Shown here piece by piece: positions 51,356-61,257 of a stretch of DNA of 64,000 bases. The notes beneath the pieces were generated by a model. That model did no database searches and was not told the origin of the DNA. It saw only the letters and a program-made list of their open reading frames with translations. The stretch spans positions 37,949 to 101,948 of the forward strand of contig USMC01000003.1 of assembly GCA_900555715.1 (NCBI GenBank). The letters are read 5' to 3'. Position 1 is the stretch's first letter. Each line of letters begins with the position of its first letter. A program made the translations under genes and the position numbers. This DNA comes from an uncultured Porphyromonadaceae bacterium (GTDB taxonomy: Bacteria; Bacteroidota; Bacteroidia; Bacteroidales; Muribaculaceae).

Positions 51356-53056
51356 ATGGCAAATTTCTATACTGACAATCCCGATCTGAAGCATCACCTC
51401 AACCACCCGCTGATGCAGAAGATTGTCGCTCTGAAAGAACGCGACTACACCGATGCGGAAAAATTCGACTATGCGCCGACCGACTTCGCCGACGCAATGG
51501 ATAACTACGACAAGGTTCTCGAAATCGTAGGCGACCTGTGCGGAACAACTATCGCCGACAACGCTGAAGCTGTCGACCATCAGGGCGCTTCATGCTCCGA
51601 CGGTCGTGCACACTATGCCGACGGCACCGTCCAGAACCTCGACCTCTGCCGCAAGGCCGGTCTGATGGGCATGGCAATGCCCCGCCGTTTCGGCGGTCTG
51701 AACTTCCCCATCACTCCTTATATCATGGCTGCCGAAATCGTCAGCCGTGCCGACACAGGCTTCGAGAACCTCTGGGGACTTCAGGACTGCGCCGAAACAC
51801 TCTATGAGTTCGGCAACGACGACCAGCGCGCACGCTTCATTCCCCGTGTATGCGAGGGCGAGACAATGTCGATGGACCTCACCGAACCAGACGCCGGCTC
51901 CGACCTCCAGAGCGTCATGCTCAAAGCCACACAAAAAGAAGACGGCACATGGGTACTGAACGGTGTAAAGCGTTTCATCACCAACGGCGACAGCGATATT
52001 CACCTCGTTCTTGCACGCTCAGAAGAAGGCACAAAGGACGGTCGCGGTCTGTCGATGTTCATCTACGACAAGCGTAACGGTGGAGTCACCGTACGCCGCA
52101 TCGAAAACAAGATGGGCATCAAGGGCTCGCCCACATGTGAACTTGTCTATAAGAACGCTCCGGCAGAGCTCTGCGGTTCCCGCCGCATGGGTCTCATCAA
52201 ATATGTCATGGCACTGATGAACGGCGCCCGCCTCGGCATCGCCGCTCAGAGCGTCGGCGTGAGCGAACTCGCTTTCCGCGAAGCTCACCAGTATGCCCTT
52301 GAGCGCCGCCAGTTCGGCAAGGCAATCATCGAGTTCCCCGCCGTTTCCGAAATGCTCGCCACCATGAAGGCTAAGCTCGATGCTTCCCGCTGCCTGCTCT
52401 ACGAGACCTCGCGTTTCGTCGACATGTACAAAGTATACGAGGACATCGCCCGCGAACGCAAGCTCAACGACGAAGAGCGCGCCGAGATGAAATACTACAG
52501 CAAACTCGCCGACGCCCTCACCCCGCTCGCAAAAGGTCTCGGCAGCGAGTACTGCAACCAGAACGCCTACGACTGTATCCAGATTCACGGCGGTTCGGGC
52601 TTCATGAAGGATTATGCATGCGAACGCCTCTACCGCGACGCACGCATCACTTCCATATATGAAGGCACAACACAGCTTCAGGTCGTTGCAGCCATCCGCT
52701 ACGTTACCTCCGGAGCATATCTCAGCCTCATCGAAAAATATGCCGAGGAAGGCTTCTCCGGCAAGCTCGCTCCCCTCGCAGAAACACTCAAGGGTCTCAC
52801 GGAGCTCTACGCCGAAGCTGTATCCAAAGCTACAGGCGCCGAAAATCAGGCATTCCTCGACATGCTCTCGCGCCGCCTCGTCGAAATGGCAGGTTCCATC
52901 ATCATGGCTTATCTGATGCTCATCGCCGCCAAGACTAACGAAAGCCTCGAAGCTTCCGCTACTGTCTACACAAAGATGACTCAGGCACTCTGCGAAGGTC
53001 ATATCGCCTTCATTCGCAACATCACTCCCGAACAACTTGCCGACTACGGCATCTGA
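51356..53056 (+). CDS. Acyl-CoA dehydrogenase
   Basis: A 566-residue flavoprotein. The N-terminal and middle domains carry the fold (AMPRRFGGLNFP, MSMDLTEPDAGSDLQSV, GVKRFITNGDSDIH). The C-terminal domain includes ALERRQFGKAI and the base-containing SIYEGTTQLQVV. About 150 extra C-terminal residues beyond the 380-residue core resemble the extended long-chain-type branch. Linked to EtfAB, it would oxidise (or, in fermentation, allow reduction of) a fatty or branched acyl-CoA; the substrate chain is not readable from sequence. No thiolase, hydratase or CoA-transferase gene is nearby. Confidence 0.94.
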   Translation: MANFYTDNPDLKHHLNHPLMQKIVALKERDYTDAEKFDYAPTDFADAMDNYDKVLEIVGDLCGTTIADNAEAVDHQGASCSDGRAHYADGTVQNLDLCRKAGLMGMAMPRRFGGLNFPITPYIMAAEIVSRADTGFENLWGLQDCAETLYEFGNDDQRARFIPRVCEGETMSMDLTEPDAGSDLQSVMLKATQKEDGTWVLNGVKRFITNGDSDIHLVLARSEEGTKDGRGLSMFIYDKRNGGVTVRRIENKMGIKGSPTCELVYKNAPAELCGSRRMGLIKYVMALMNGARLGIAAQSVGVSELAFREAHQYALERRQFGKAIIEFPAVSEMLATMKAKLDASRCLLYETSRFVDMYKVYEDIARERKLNDEERAEMKYYSKLADALTPLAKGLGSEYCNQNAYDCIQIHGGSGFMKDYACERLYRDARITSIYEGTTQLQVVAAIRYVTSGAYLSLIEKYAEEGFSGKLAPLAETLKGLTELYAEAVSKATGAENQAFLDMLSRRLVEMAGSIIMAYLMLIAAKTNESLEASATVYTKMTQALCEGHIAFIRNITPEQLADYGI

Positions 53057-53079
53057 TTTTTCCGGACACACATAAAATG

Positions 53080-53112
53080 ACAGACTGCGGAGAGAACAGC
53101 TCCGCAGTCTGT
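53080..53112. terminator. Bidirectional terminator between acyl-CoA dehydrogenase and phosphoethanolamine transferase genes
   Basis: Perfect 13-bp arms ACAGACTGCGGAG (53080-53092) and CTCCGCAGTCTGT (53100-53112) with a 7-nt loop. T-rich sequence on both sides suggests it serves both convergent genes; it touches the last base of the minus-strand stop codon. Confidence 0.82.
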
Positions 53113-54824
53113 TATTTATATGCTATTTTCCGTCGGTCAAAAGCATTGAAATCCTGTTTGCGCAAACCGGACTTTATCAGGGGCACAGCCTCGTTGTAGT
53201 CGTTGAGATACTGCCGTACAGGTTCTGTGTAGCACTGTTCGCTTACGGCTGCTTCTGCGTCATAGACAGGACTTTCGACACCGGCAAGCGACAGCAGAGT
53301 GTGGGACATACTCCGGCTTGTCGATATGTTCTTGTCAACATTAGCTGCGACAGCGCCGCATTTGTCAGGATATTTGTCGCGATAGGTGTCGGAAAACCAT
53401 ACAAGCATAGGTACGTGCAGCTGATAATATGTCGGAGTCGGAGAGGCATGGAGAAAACGTTCGCGGCTGTCATCAAAAATGTCCTCGCCATGGTCGGCGG
53501 CATAGACGACAGCGGCAGCGACGGCACGTGCATCGACAATAGCGATCACACTGTCGATCATCGCATCGACAGCTCTGAGACTGTTGTCATAGGCATTGAC
53601 AAGATGCTCTCTGTTGTTCTTCGACGCCGTGCATGGTCCGTCGCTTCTGAAATAGTCGTATTCTTCGCCGAAACGTTCCTTATAATTAAAGTGGGAGCCG
53701 TATGTGTGCAACACCACAAAACACTTTCGCCCATTATGTCTGTTCAGGAAATTGTCAAGGCAGCTGCAGAGCTCAATGTCGTAATGTGCCTCACCGTCAT
53801 CGGTGATAAACACGCTTTCGTCCGCCTCCTCGCCGAAGAAATCGATCAGAGAATGATTCCGTTTCTGGCTTGAGAACCATCCCGTAGAATAACCGGCTTC
53901 GGCAAAGGCTTCAATGATACCTTTGGTACGGTAGATAGAATCGGAGAAGTGAGCTGAAGACAGATGCGACATCATCAGCGGTACACTTTTATGAGTGGTA
54001 TTGCTTTCCGACAGAACCTTGCCGAAGCTAAACAGATTGGCACGCTCCGACAGACGGGGATTCGTCGGACGGTCATAGCCGTTGAGCTGCCAGTTGCCGG
54101 CACGCGAGGTCTCGCCTATTATCATTACGTAAATTTCCGGTTGCGATCCGGCACGGGAATCTGATGCCTCAAAACTGAAGTCTGCCGAAGTTTCGGGGTA
54201 CTCCACAGTGAGCCTGCTGCGGTGTATGGCCTGAAAGAAATTGGACATTACATTCACCGGAAAAAGCTTGCGGTCCGCCTTATAACCTTCATCGTCGAAA
54301 TGGACAAAAACAAGGCACACAGCTCCGCAAAGCGCCAGAACAACACCGACAAACATCGAATATTTCCGCGATTCTGCGGAAGACCGATACCGGCAGACTG
54401 TAAGATATACCGAATAACCGATTACAGGAAGATAGAGCAGGCATACAAGAGCTATCGCGCCTCCTAAATTGTCGAGCACTTCGCTCACCTCATTGCTGTT
54501 CGTGGTGGCGAGATTCAGAAACATGTCGATGGCGATAATCGACTCGCCGTACAGAAGGAGAAGCACAATCTGAAATGCGCACAGAAACATAAGAGGGATG
54601 AAGAACAGTCCTGTGCGTCCTATTTTTCCGCTCAGCGAGCACAGCACCAGATAGCATCCCATGGGCAGAACCACATTGATGAGCTTATCAAGCCCGGTGT
54701 AGCTGATTTCGGTGAAATTCAGAACCACATTGGGAATGACGAGAATCACAGGGAGCAGCCATAGCAAAACGGCTGCCGCTGTCTGTCCTTTCACATGAGG
54801 TGTTGTATTGTCAGAACGCTTCAT
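53112..54824 (-). CDS. Phosphoethanolamine transferase (EptA/MCR-like)
   Basis: A 570-residue inner-membrane enzyme. About five N-terminal membrane helices (residues 15-175) are followed by a periplasmic sulfatase-fold domain. Metal and catalytic blocks are YVMIIGETSRAGNWQLNGY, SNTTHKSVPLMMSHL (nucleophile threonine region), YAADHGEDI and HASPTPTYYQLHVPMLVW. The family transfers phosphoethanolamine from phosphatidylethanolamine to lipid A or other glycans; Bacteroidales lipid A carries this group. I use ATG 54824; a longer frame from 54875 lies inside the upstream gene. It overlaps the preceding barrel gene by 14 bp, so expression is coupled. Confidence 0.88.
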   Translation of the reverse strand: MKRSDNTTPHVKGQTAAAVLLWLLPVILVIPNVVLNFTEISYTGLDKLINVVLPMGCYLVLCSLSGKIGRTGLFFIPLMFLCAFQIVLLLLYGESIIAIDMFLNLATTNSNEVSEVLDNLGGAIALVCLLYLPVIGYSVYLTVCRYRSSAESRKYSMFVGVVLALCGAVCLVFVHFDDEGYKADRKLFPVNVMSNFFQAIHRSRLTVEYPETSADFSFEASDSRAGSQPEIYVMIIGETSRAGNWQLNGYDRPTNPRLSERANLFSFGKVLSESNTTHKSVPLMMSHLSSAHFSDSIYRTKGIIEAFAEAGYSTGWFSSQKRNHSLIDFFGEEADESVFITDDGEAHYDIELCSCLDNFLNRHNGRKCFVVLHTYGSHFNYKERFGEEYDYFRSDGPCTASKNNREHLVNAYDNSLRAVDAMIDSVIAIVDARAVAAAVVYAADHGEDIFDDSRERFLHASPTPTYYQLHVPMLVWFSDTYRDKYPDKCGAVAANVDKNISTSRSMSHTLLSLAGVESPVYDAEAAVSEQCYTEPVRQYLNDYNEAVPLIKSGLRKQDFNAFDRRKIAYK

Positions 54825-56055
54825 TGATGCTGAATATAAATCCTCTCTGGTGCTTGCCGAAACCGAGATCGACACGCACGTTTACACGTTTCTTAAATTC
54901 CCATCTGTAGCCTATGCCATAATTGGGAAGTATCTCCCGCAATTCTATATCCTTAAGGCGGGGAAAAACCGTACCGGCGCCTATCCATGCCACAACACCG
55001 TTGCGGCGCCATACGTGCTGCCGCAGTTCGAGGCAGACATCCATCTCGCACTTGTCGCGGTAGCGCCCCTCGAAATAGCCGCGCATATTGTCGCTGCCGC
55101 CGAGCGTCGAGAGCAATCCCCATGGAGTATTGCCGTAGGTGAAGCGCGATGTGAACTGTGCGGCGAGCGTACAGCCCTTCCATACACGCTGATACCACGA
55201 GATGTCGAATGAAGTAAGCGAAAAAGCATAGCGGTTGAGCATGAAATGCGGGTTGAACCGCTGGTCTAGCTTCAGACATACTCCTTTGTAGGCGTTGGAT
55301 ATAAAGTCGCGGCTATCATACTGAACTGTGAACCCAACCCCGAAGTTGAATGTACGGTCATCTTCGCCGTTCCAGAGAAAAGGCAGTTCGAAATCGCGAC
55401 CGTTGACATAGTCGAAAGTGAGCATCGGACCGACGTAGAAGTTGTCGGCGAGACGCCACAGCAATTTGACATGAGCCTGCGACTTGAGATATTTGTAAAC
55501 CGACTCGTTATTGTCGTTGACATTCATATCATATCCGATACCCCAGAATTTCGATTTGATAGATGCGAAGTTGACGTCGTAATTCATGCGCATCCTGTCG
55601 CCTGGAAAGATATGATTGCCGCGGACACCGAGTTCAAAGTGCATGCTGCTTGTGGCTTTGAGATATAGCGACACATCCGACGGCATAAGAAGAGAGTCGG
55701 CATAATCAGTCTTGTAGAGCCCTGCGGCAACAAGTCCCACTCCGAACTTCGTGTCGGACGAATAATACGGCCCGCCGATAAAACTGATGTCGAACTTTTT
55801 ATCCTCCTTAGGTTTGTTCGACTCCTCGAAATACCCCACGATTTTCTGAATGAGGTCTTTCTTCTCCTCTTTCACCTCCGGGAGCGCGGTAGTGTCCGGC
55901 ACTGCGTCGGAAGCCTTTGCGATATGCATGCCGCCAATCTCCGGCATTTCTGTTATACCGGCGGACAAAGAACTCCGGTCACCGGCATAAGCAATGACAG
56001 CAGCCAACATAAAGATTATCACACTCAAATATCGCATACGGCAGAATCTTTGCAT
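54811..56055 (-). CDS. BamA/TamA-like (Omp85) outer-membrane beta-barrel protein
   Basis: A protein of 414 residues from ATG 56055 (MQRFCRMRYLSV); ATG 56037 would give a cleaner signal peptide. After a short unstructured region (about 50-85) comes a beta-barrel with alternating aromatic strands, including FIGGPYYSSDTKFGVGL, DSRDFISNAYKGVCLKL, LSTLGGSDNMRGYFEGRYRD and the C-terminal GFIFSINEAF. The GG.DNMRGY turn is the Omp85 surface-antigen signature. There are no POTRA domains, so it is a stand-alone barrel of unknown role. It overlaps the phosphoethanolamine transferase gene by 14 bp, suggesting an envelope-modification function. Confidence 0.8.
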   Translation of the reverse strand: MQRFCRMRYLSVIIFMLAAVIAYAGDRSSLSAGITEMPEIGGMHIAKASDAVPDTTALPEVKEEKKDLIQKIVGYFEESNKPKEDKKFDISFIGGPYYSSDTKFGVGLVAAGLYKTDYADSLLMPSDVSLYLKATSSMHFELGVRGNHIFPGDRMRMNYDVNFASIKSKFWGIGYDMNVNDNNESVYKYLKSQAHVKLLWRLADNFYVGPMLTFDYVNGRDFELPFLWNGEDDRTFNFGVGFTVQYDSRDFISNAYKGVCLKLDQRFNPHFMLNRYAFSLTSFDISWYQRVWKGCTLAAQFTSRFTYGNTPWGLLSTLGGSDNMRGYFEGRYRDKCEMDVCLELRQHVWRRNGVVAWIGAGTVFPRLKDIELREILPNYGIGYRWEFKKRVNVRVDLGFGKHQRGFIFSINEAF

Positions 56056-56080
56056 TATTAACAAAAAACACGTAACTTTG
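56049..56080 (+). promoter_or_regulatory. Promoter of the men operon
   Basis: TTTG (56049-56052), 20 bp, TAACTTTG (56073-56080), a full consensus match, 39 bp before the menD ATG. It overlaps the first codons of the divergent barrel gene. Confidence 0.82.
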
Positions 56081-56119
56081 TTAAGCCGAAAGACAACATT
56101 GCGACATTTTATCTAACTT

Positions 56120-57709
56120 ATGGTAACAACCGACAAACCGACAGTTCTGATTCTCGCCACCCTGCTCGAAAGCTACGGAGTGCGCGATATCGTGGTGTCG
56201 TCAGGCACACGCTGCGCACCTCTGACAGTGGCACTCGCACGCTCGGGCTGTTTCAGGCTGCATCCCGTCATCGACGAGCGGTCGGCGGCATTCGTCGGGC
56301 TCGGCATGTCTCTCGCCACAGGTCGTCCGGTAGCCCTTGTCTGCACATCGGGCTCTGCGCCGCTCAATTATGCTCCCGCTCTTGCCGAAGCATACTACCG
56401 CCGCGTGCCCCTCATCGCCATCAGCGCCGACCGCCCCGCATGGTGGATCGGGCAACGCGAAGGACAGACCATCAGACAGGCGGGCTGCCTGTCGTCGGTA
56501 TGCCGCTGCTCCGTCGACCTTAGTCCGGACAACGGCTCTGAACACCAGCAACACGAAGCCGTCCGGCTTATCAACAAAGCCCTCGACGCCGCCACGGGAA
56601 TCATTAAAGGTCCCGTGCACATCAATGTGCAGATCGATACCCCGATGAACCGTATGGAAGAAGAAAAACCATATCCTGCGCCGATGATCCGCCGGCAATC
56701 CGGGCTCTGTCACAGCTGTTTCAGTGGGCTCGACATTCCGGAAAACACTTCGGTCATGCTTGTCGTCGGCGGTGTGCGACTGGATGAACACGAACGTGAA
56801 GCCATCAGTCAGCTCACATCATTACCCGGCATTGCTGTCGCAGCTGAGGCACAAAGCAACATCCTCGGAGCCTTCCGCCCTGCTCTTTTCGACCGCCACC
56901 TTGCCGATGCGCCCGTTCCTGAATTTCTCGCTATCGTCGGAGGCGATTTCGTCTCCGGACGGTTCAAGCAATGGCTCAGAAGTGTATCAGGAAAAATCGC
57001 TCATATAGTATCTTTCACGCCCGAAGACGAGCCTGTAGTCACATTCGGACGCCTCGATGCAAATCTGCCTTGCTCCATCGCCGAACTCGCCGCATATCTA
57101 CGGCATTTCGGAGGCGAATCCGACTTCAACCGGCACTGGCGACGCTTCGCCGGCAGTTGCCACACCGAAACCGACGCTCCTGTCATCGACATGCTCAGGC
57201 GGCTCGCCGAGGGGTTCTGCAACGGCGACATACACGTGAGCAACGGTTCCGCAATACGCTATGTCCAGCTTCTGACCTTCGCCGACGGCGTGCAGGTAGA
57301 ATGCAACCGCGGCGTAAGCGGCATCGACGGCTGCACTTCCACTGCCATCGGATCTGCTATCGCTTCCGGACGCCCCACACTGCTCATCAGCGGCGACATG
57401 TCAGCGGCATACGACGTCGGAGCGCTCGCAATAAGGGATATTCCTCCGACATTCAAGATGGCAGTCCTCGACAACAACGGCGGCGATATTTTCCGCAACA
57501 TTCCTACGACAGACCGGCTGCCCGAACTTGAGCGATACTTTGCCATGCCGCCGGACTTTCCTGTCGCCAAACTTGCGGAAGCATACGGCTTTGCCTACTT
57601 TGAGGCATCCGAAGCCAGCTACAAGGCTATCACATCCTTCCTCAGGTACACCGGAAAAGCTATACTCAGACTGATAATCAACCCGACAAAAAATAAGAAT
57701 CTAATATGA
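56120..57709 (+). CDS. menD: SEPHCHC synthase
   Basis: A 529-residue thiamine-diphosphate enzyme joining isochorismate and 2-oxoglutarate in menaquinone synthesis. Blocks include [75 protein letters not shown], the ThDP region [17 protein letters not shown] and [13 protein letters not shown]. The length is a little under the E. coli enzyme. It overlaps menB by 4 bp and heads the operon menD-menB-menC-menE. Confidence 0.96.
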   Translation: MVTTDKPTVLILATLLESYGVRDIVVSSGTRCAPLTVALARSGCFRLHPVIDERSAAFVGLGMSLATGRPVALVCTSGSAPLNYAPALAEAYYRRVPLIAISADRPAWWIGQREGQTIRQAGCLSSVCRCSVDLSPDNGSEHQQHEAVRLINKALDAATGIIKGPVHINVQIDTPMNRMEEEKPYPAPMIRRQSGLCHSCFSGLDIPENTSVMLVVGGVRLDEHEREAISQLTSLPGIAVAAEAQSNILGAFRPALFDRHLADAPVPEFLAIVGGDFVSGRFKQWLRSVSGKIAHIVSFTPEDEPVVTFGRLDANLPCSIAELAAYLRHFGGESDFNRHWRRFAGSCHTETDAPVIDMLRRLAEGFCNGDIHVSNGSAIRYVQLLTFADGVQVECNRGVSGIDGCTSTAIGSAIASGRPTLLISGDMSAAYDVGALAIRDIPPTFKMAVLDNNGGDIFRNIPTTDRLPELERYFAMPPDFPVAKLAEAYGFAYFEASEASYKAITSFLRYTGKAILRLIINPTKNKNLI

Positions 57710-58539
57710 CAACTTCCACACCCCGCAAATGGGAAACCATCAGGGAATATACCGACATACTCTTCGACTTCTACGAAGGCATCGCAAAAATAACCATCAA
57801 CCGTCCGGAAGTATACAATGCTTTCCGTCCTCAGACAAACAAAGAAATCCTCGACGCACTCGCCTACTGCCGCGACACCCCGGCTGTGCGCGTCGTCGTG
57901 CTCACAGGCGCCGGCGACAAAGCGTTCTGCTCCGGAGGCGATCAGCACTACAAATCGCGAGGCGGCTACCGCGACAGCGACGGAACACCGCGTCTTAACG
58001 TCCTCGAGATACATAAAGCCATCCGCTCGCTCGTCAAGCCTGTCATTGCGATGGTAAACGGCTACGCGATCGGTGGCGGAAATGTGCTTCAGGTTGTCTG
58101 CGACCTTACGATAGCTTCCGAAAACGCACGCTTCGGACAGACAGGACCGAAAGTCGGCAGTTTCGACGCCGGATTCGGCTCCAGCTATCTCGCGCGTTGC
58201 GTAGGGCAGAAAAAAGCACGCGAAATTTGGTTCCTCTGCCGCCAGTATACCGCTCAGGAAGCTCTCGAAATGGGAATGATTAACAAAGTGGTGCCCTTCG
58301 ACAAGCTCGAAGACGAAGTCGTCGACTGGTGCAAGACCATCATCAGCCGCAGCCCCTTCGCCATCCGCATGGTGAAGCGCGCTCTCAATGCCGAACTCGA
58401 CGGACAGCACGGACTCATGGAATTTGCCGGCGACGCCACACTCATGTACTACCTCATGGACGAAGCTCAGGAAGGCGCGCAGGCGTTCCTTGAGAAGCGC
58501 GACCCCGATTTCGACAAATTTCCTCAGTTTCCGGGATGA
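57706..58539 (+). CDS. menB: 1,4-dihydroxy-2-naphthoyl-CoA synthase
   Basis: A 277-residue crotonase-fold enzyme closing the naphthoate ring. Family sequence includes [75 protein letters not shown] (two adjoining segments) and [16 protein letters not shown]. The SGGDQ and the tyrosine/aspartate site near [16 protein letters not shown] are diagnostic of MenB over other crotonases. It is coupled to both neighbours by ATGA overlaps. Confidence 0.97.
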   Translation: MTTSTPRKWETIREYTDILFDFYEGIAKITINRPEVYNAFRPQTNKEILDALAYCRDTPAVRVVVLTGAGDKAFCSGGDQHYKSRGGYRDSDGTPRLNVLEIHKAIRSLVKPVIAMVNGYAIGGGNVLQVVCDLTIASENARFGQTGPKVGSFDAGFGSSYLARCVGQKKAREIWFLCRQYTAQEALEMGMINKVVPFDKLEDEVVDWCKTIISRSPFAIRMVKRALNAELDGQHGLMEFAGDATLMYYLMDEAQEGAQAFLEKRDPDFDKFPQFPG

Positions 58540-59561
58540 TAAGCGCAAGCTGGTGCCGCTACGACCTCGATTTCACTTTCGAGGCACGTACGTCGCGCGG
58601 CAGTATGACGCGTAAGCGCACATATTTCATACGCCTCGATGACGGATGCGGACATATTGCATACGGCGAAGTGCCTTTGTTCAAAGGGCTCTCCGCGGAA
58701 GATACTCCCGCCTTCGAAAGTCTGCTTACCGCCGCTTGCGCCGACCCTGCCGCCGCACTCGCCGATCCTCCGTGCAGTTCGATAGCCTTCGGTTTTGAAA
58801 GCGCCATAGGAAGGCTCGACTGTTCATGGAAACCTACCGCATGGAACGAGGGACGTGAGGGAATAGCCATCAACGGGCTCATCTGGATGGGCGACAAAAA
58901 GCTTATGGCACAGCGCATAGCCGAAAAACTCGATGCCGGGTTCCGCATTCTCAAACTGAAAATAGGCGGAATATGTTTCGACGACGAGCTTGATCTGCTC
59001 CGCAGCATCCGCCGGCAGTTTTCACCGGAAGATCTGGAGCTGCGCCTGGACGCCAACGGAAGCTTCACGCCGGCAGATGCCCTCTCCCGTATCGAAAAAC
59101 TCGCACCGTTCAGCATCCACTCGCTCGAACAGCCCATCTGTGCAGGGCAACCTGAAGCTATGGCGCAGATATGCCGTCACAGCCCCATTGCCATAGCCCT
59201 CGACGAAGAACTCATCGGCTGCCGCACATTCGAAGAAAAGCGACGGCTCGTCAACGCTATAAGCCCGCAGTTCCTCATCCTCAAACCTGCTCTATGCGGA
59301 GGATTCCGCGCCGCCGACGAATACATATCCATAATAGGCGAAGGACGCTGGTGGGCGACGTCGGCACTCGAATCGAACATCGGACTCGCCGACATAGCCA
59401 CGTGGGTATCGCGCTATCCGCTCACAATGCCGCAAGGACTCGGCACAGGACAGCTCTATTCAAACAACATCGCATCGCCGCTCTACATGGACCATGCTAA
59501 GCTATGGTATGCGCCGGACGGCGGATGGCAGTCGCTCGAACACCTCCCATGGCAACATTAG
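58536..59561 (+). CDS. menC: o-Succinylbenzoate synthase
   Basis: A 341-residue enolase-superfamily enzyme. Catalytic lysine strand [10 protein letters not shown], metal ligands in [11 protein letters not shown] (D), HSLEQPI (E) and ALDEELIG (D), then [13 protein letters not shown] (second lysine) give the full active site. It dehydrates SHCHC to o-succinylbenzoate. The stop lies 12 bases into menE, so the two overlap by 13 bp. Confidence 0.94.
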   Translation: MISASWCRYDLDFTFEARTSRGSMTRKRTYFIRLDDGCGHIAYGEVPLFKGLSAEDTPAFESLLTAACADPAAALADPPCSSIAFGFESAIGRLDCSWKPTAWNEGREGIAINGLIWMGDKKLMAQRIAEKLDAGFRILKLKIGGICFDDELDLLRSIRRQFSPEDLELRLDANGSFTPADALSRIEKLAPFSIHSLEQPICAGQPEAMAQICRHSPIAIALDEELIGCRTFEEKRRLVNAISPQFLILKPALCGGFRAADEYISIIGEGRWWATSALESNIGLADIATWVSRYPLTMPQGLGTGQLYSNNIASPLYMDHAKLWYAPDGGWQSLEHLPWQH

Positions 59562-60487
59562 ACGGTTTCATCGAAGAATGGCGCTCCGACGTGCCCTATA
59601 TCGAAGCCCACACGTCAGGCTCAACGGGAAAGCCGAAAAACATACGTCTGCCGAAGACCGACATGGAAAGCTCGGCAATGGCGACGAACTCTTTTTTCGG
59701 TCTCGGCAAAGGTTCTATCGCAGCACTTCCGCTGTCTACCGATTACATCGCCGGCAAAATGATGCTCGTCAGAGCCATCATCGGCGGATACGACGTCGTG
59801 CCTCTGCCAGTGAGCAATGAAATATGTCTGCCCGACGACACCACGATGTTCGACATCATGCCCGTCGTGCCCTCGCAGCTCGATTCACTGCTCAGGCATC
59901 CCGAATATTCGCGGCAGATACGCAATCTGCTCATCGGAGGAGCATCGCCCGACCCCGATACCTGCCATCGCCTCCGCAAGAGCGGCTATAAAGCATACAT
60001 CAGTTACGGCATGACTGAGACATGCAGTCATGTGGCGCTCGCGCACGCCGAAGACCCCGAACGTGTTTTTCACGCCATGCACGGCATAAGTTTCGAAACC
60101 GACGCCGACGGGCGACTCATAATCTGCGCTCCGCATTTTTCTTTCAGGCGCCTGACGACGAACGACATCGTCGAACTCCGGTCTGCCGATTCGTTCTGCT
60201 GGCGCGGACGCTTCGACAATGTCATAAACAGCGGCGGAATCAAATTATATCCCGAAGAGCTCGAACGGCTATACTCACCGTACCTGCAAGGCACGAATTT
60301 CTACGTCGCCGGACGATCGGACAGCCGCTGGGGACAGGCAGTCGCCATAGTGGTTGAGGGAAAGGCGGATGAAAAGAAGATAATGCAGACGCTCCGCGAC
60401 AATCTGCCTCACAAGCTATGTCCCAAAAGCATAGAAACCGTCGAAGTCCTTCCCCGCACAGAAAACGGGAAGATACGGAGAATATAA
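59549..60487 (+). CDS. menE: o-Succinylbenzoate-CoA ligase
   Basis: A 312-residue protein from ATG 59549 ([11 protein letters not shown]); an upstream frame from 59504 lies wholly inside menC. The adenylate-forming motifs are EAHTSGSTGKPKNI (P-loop), ISYGMTETCSH, GRFDNVINSGGIKLYPEEL and the C-terminal lysine in TENGKIRRI. It is much shorter than the 450-residue E. coli enzyme, because most of the N-terminal domain is missing; Bacteroidales MenE proteins are typically short like this. It ends 3 bp from the convergent ABC ATPase gene, with no visible terminator. Confidence 0.9.
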   Translation: MATLDGFIEEWRSDVPYIEAHTSGSTGKPKNIRLPKTDMESSAMATNSFFGLGKGSIAALPLSTDYIAGKMMLVRAIIGGYDVVPLPVSNEICLPDDTTMFDIMPVVPSQLDSLLRHPEYSRQIRNLLIGGASPDPDTCHRLRKSGYKAYISYGMTETCSHVALAHAEDPERVFHAMHGISFETDADGRLIICAPHFSFRRLTTNDIVELRSADSFCWRGRFDNVINSGGIKLYPEELERLYSPYLQGTNFYVAGRSDSRWGQAVAIVVEGKADEKKIMQTLRDNLPHKLCPKSIETVEVLPRTENGKIRRI

Positions 60488-60490
60488 AAA

Positions 60491-61255
60491 TCAGCGATAG
60501 TCGAGAACCGACGCATCGAACCGTAGCCCCGAGGCAGCGAAAGTGCGGTCAAGCGAGCCATCGGCAATCATCACGTCGCGATTGCCAAGCACAGCCGTGT
60601 GCCGCGAAGGGTCAACGGCAAGAATCATATCCGCCTGTGCGACGGCGGGAGCAATGTCGTGGGTCGACAGAAGCACGGTCTTGCCGCCGTCGACAAGCCG
60701 GCGAAGCATTTTCATAATGTCAAGCCTGGCTGCCACATCGAGGAATGCAGTGGGCTCGTCAAGAATAATAAGCGGTGTCTGTTGCGCCAGAGCACGCGCT
60801 ATCATCACCTTCTGACGCTCGCCGTCGCTCAGCGACGCAAGATGCCTGTCGATATACGAAAGCATTCCTACGCTTCCGAGGGCATCGGCGACAATGGCTT
60901 TGTCGTCTTTCGATAGCAGCCCTGTCCAGCCGGTAAAGGCATAGCGGCCTACCGCCACCGCCTCTCCCACCGTGAGCGCGCCACCGCCATAACGCGACGT
61001 GTCGACAAGCGCACGCACCTTCGCCAGGCTGCGCCGTCCGTAATCGCCGATGGGCTTTCCGCATATTTCCACCTTGCCGGCGAGCGGCGGCTGCTGACCG
61101 GCAAGCGTACGGAGCAAGGTGGACTTACCGCTGCCGTTGGCACCTACAAACACGGTGAAAGTCCCCTCAGGAAGACTGAAAGAGATGTCCGTGAGAATTG
61201 TCTTTTCGCGATAGCCTACCGCAAGTTCGCTGCATTTCAGTACTATGGCTTTCAT
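60491..61255 (-). CDS. ABC transporter ATPase, iron-siderophore/cobalamin type
   Basis: A 254-residue ATP-binding subunit: Walker A GANGSGKST, signature LSDGERQKVMIARALA, Walker B PLIILDEPTAFLD and switch histidine in LLSTHDIAPAV. Together with the permease and binding protein directly upstream it makes a complete FecBCDE/BtuCDF-like importer powering uptake through the inner membrane. The ligand (ferric siderophore, haem or B12) is not determined by sequence. The last gene of the operon. Confidence 0.93.
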   Translation of the reverse strand: MKAIVLKCSELAVGYREKTILTDISFSLPEGTFTVFVGANGSGKSTLLRTLAGQQPPLAGKVEICGKPIGDYGRRSLAKVRALVDTSRYGGGALTVGEAVAVGRYAFTGWTGLLSKDDKAIVADALGSVGMLSYIDRHLASLSDGERQKVMIARALAQQTPLIILDEPTAFLDVAARLDIMKMLRRLVDGGKTVLLSTHDIAPAVAQADMILAVDPSRHTAVLGNRDVMIADGSLDRTFAASGLRFDASVLDYR

Positions 61256-61257
61256 AA

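Noticed and set aside
52019..53071. A 350-codon minus-strand frame opposite the acyl-CoA dehydrogenase gene
   Set aside because: It is antisense to a well-matched enzyme with full active site and lacks any family motif.
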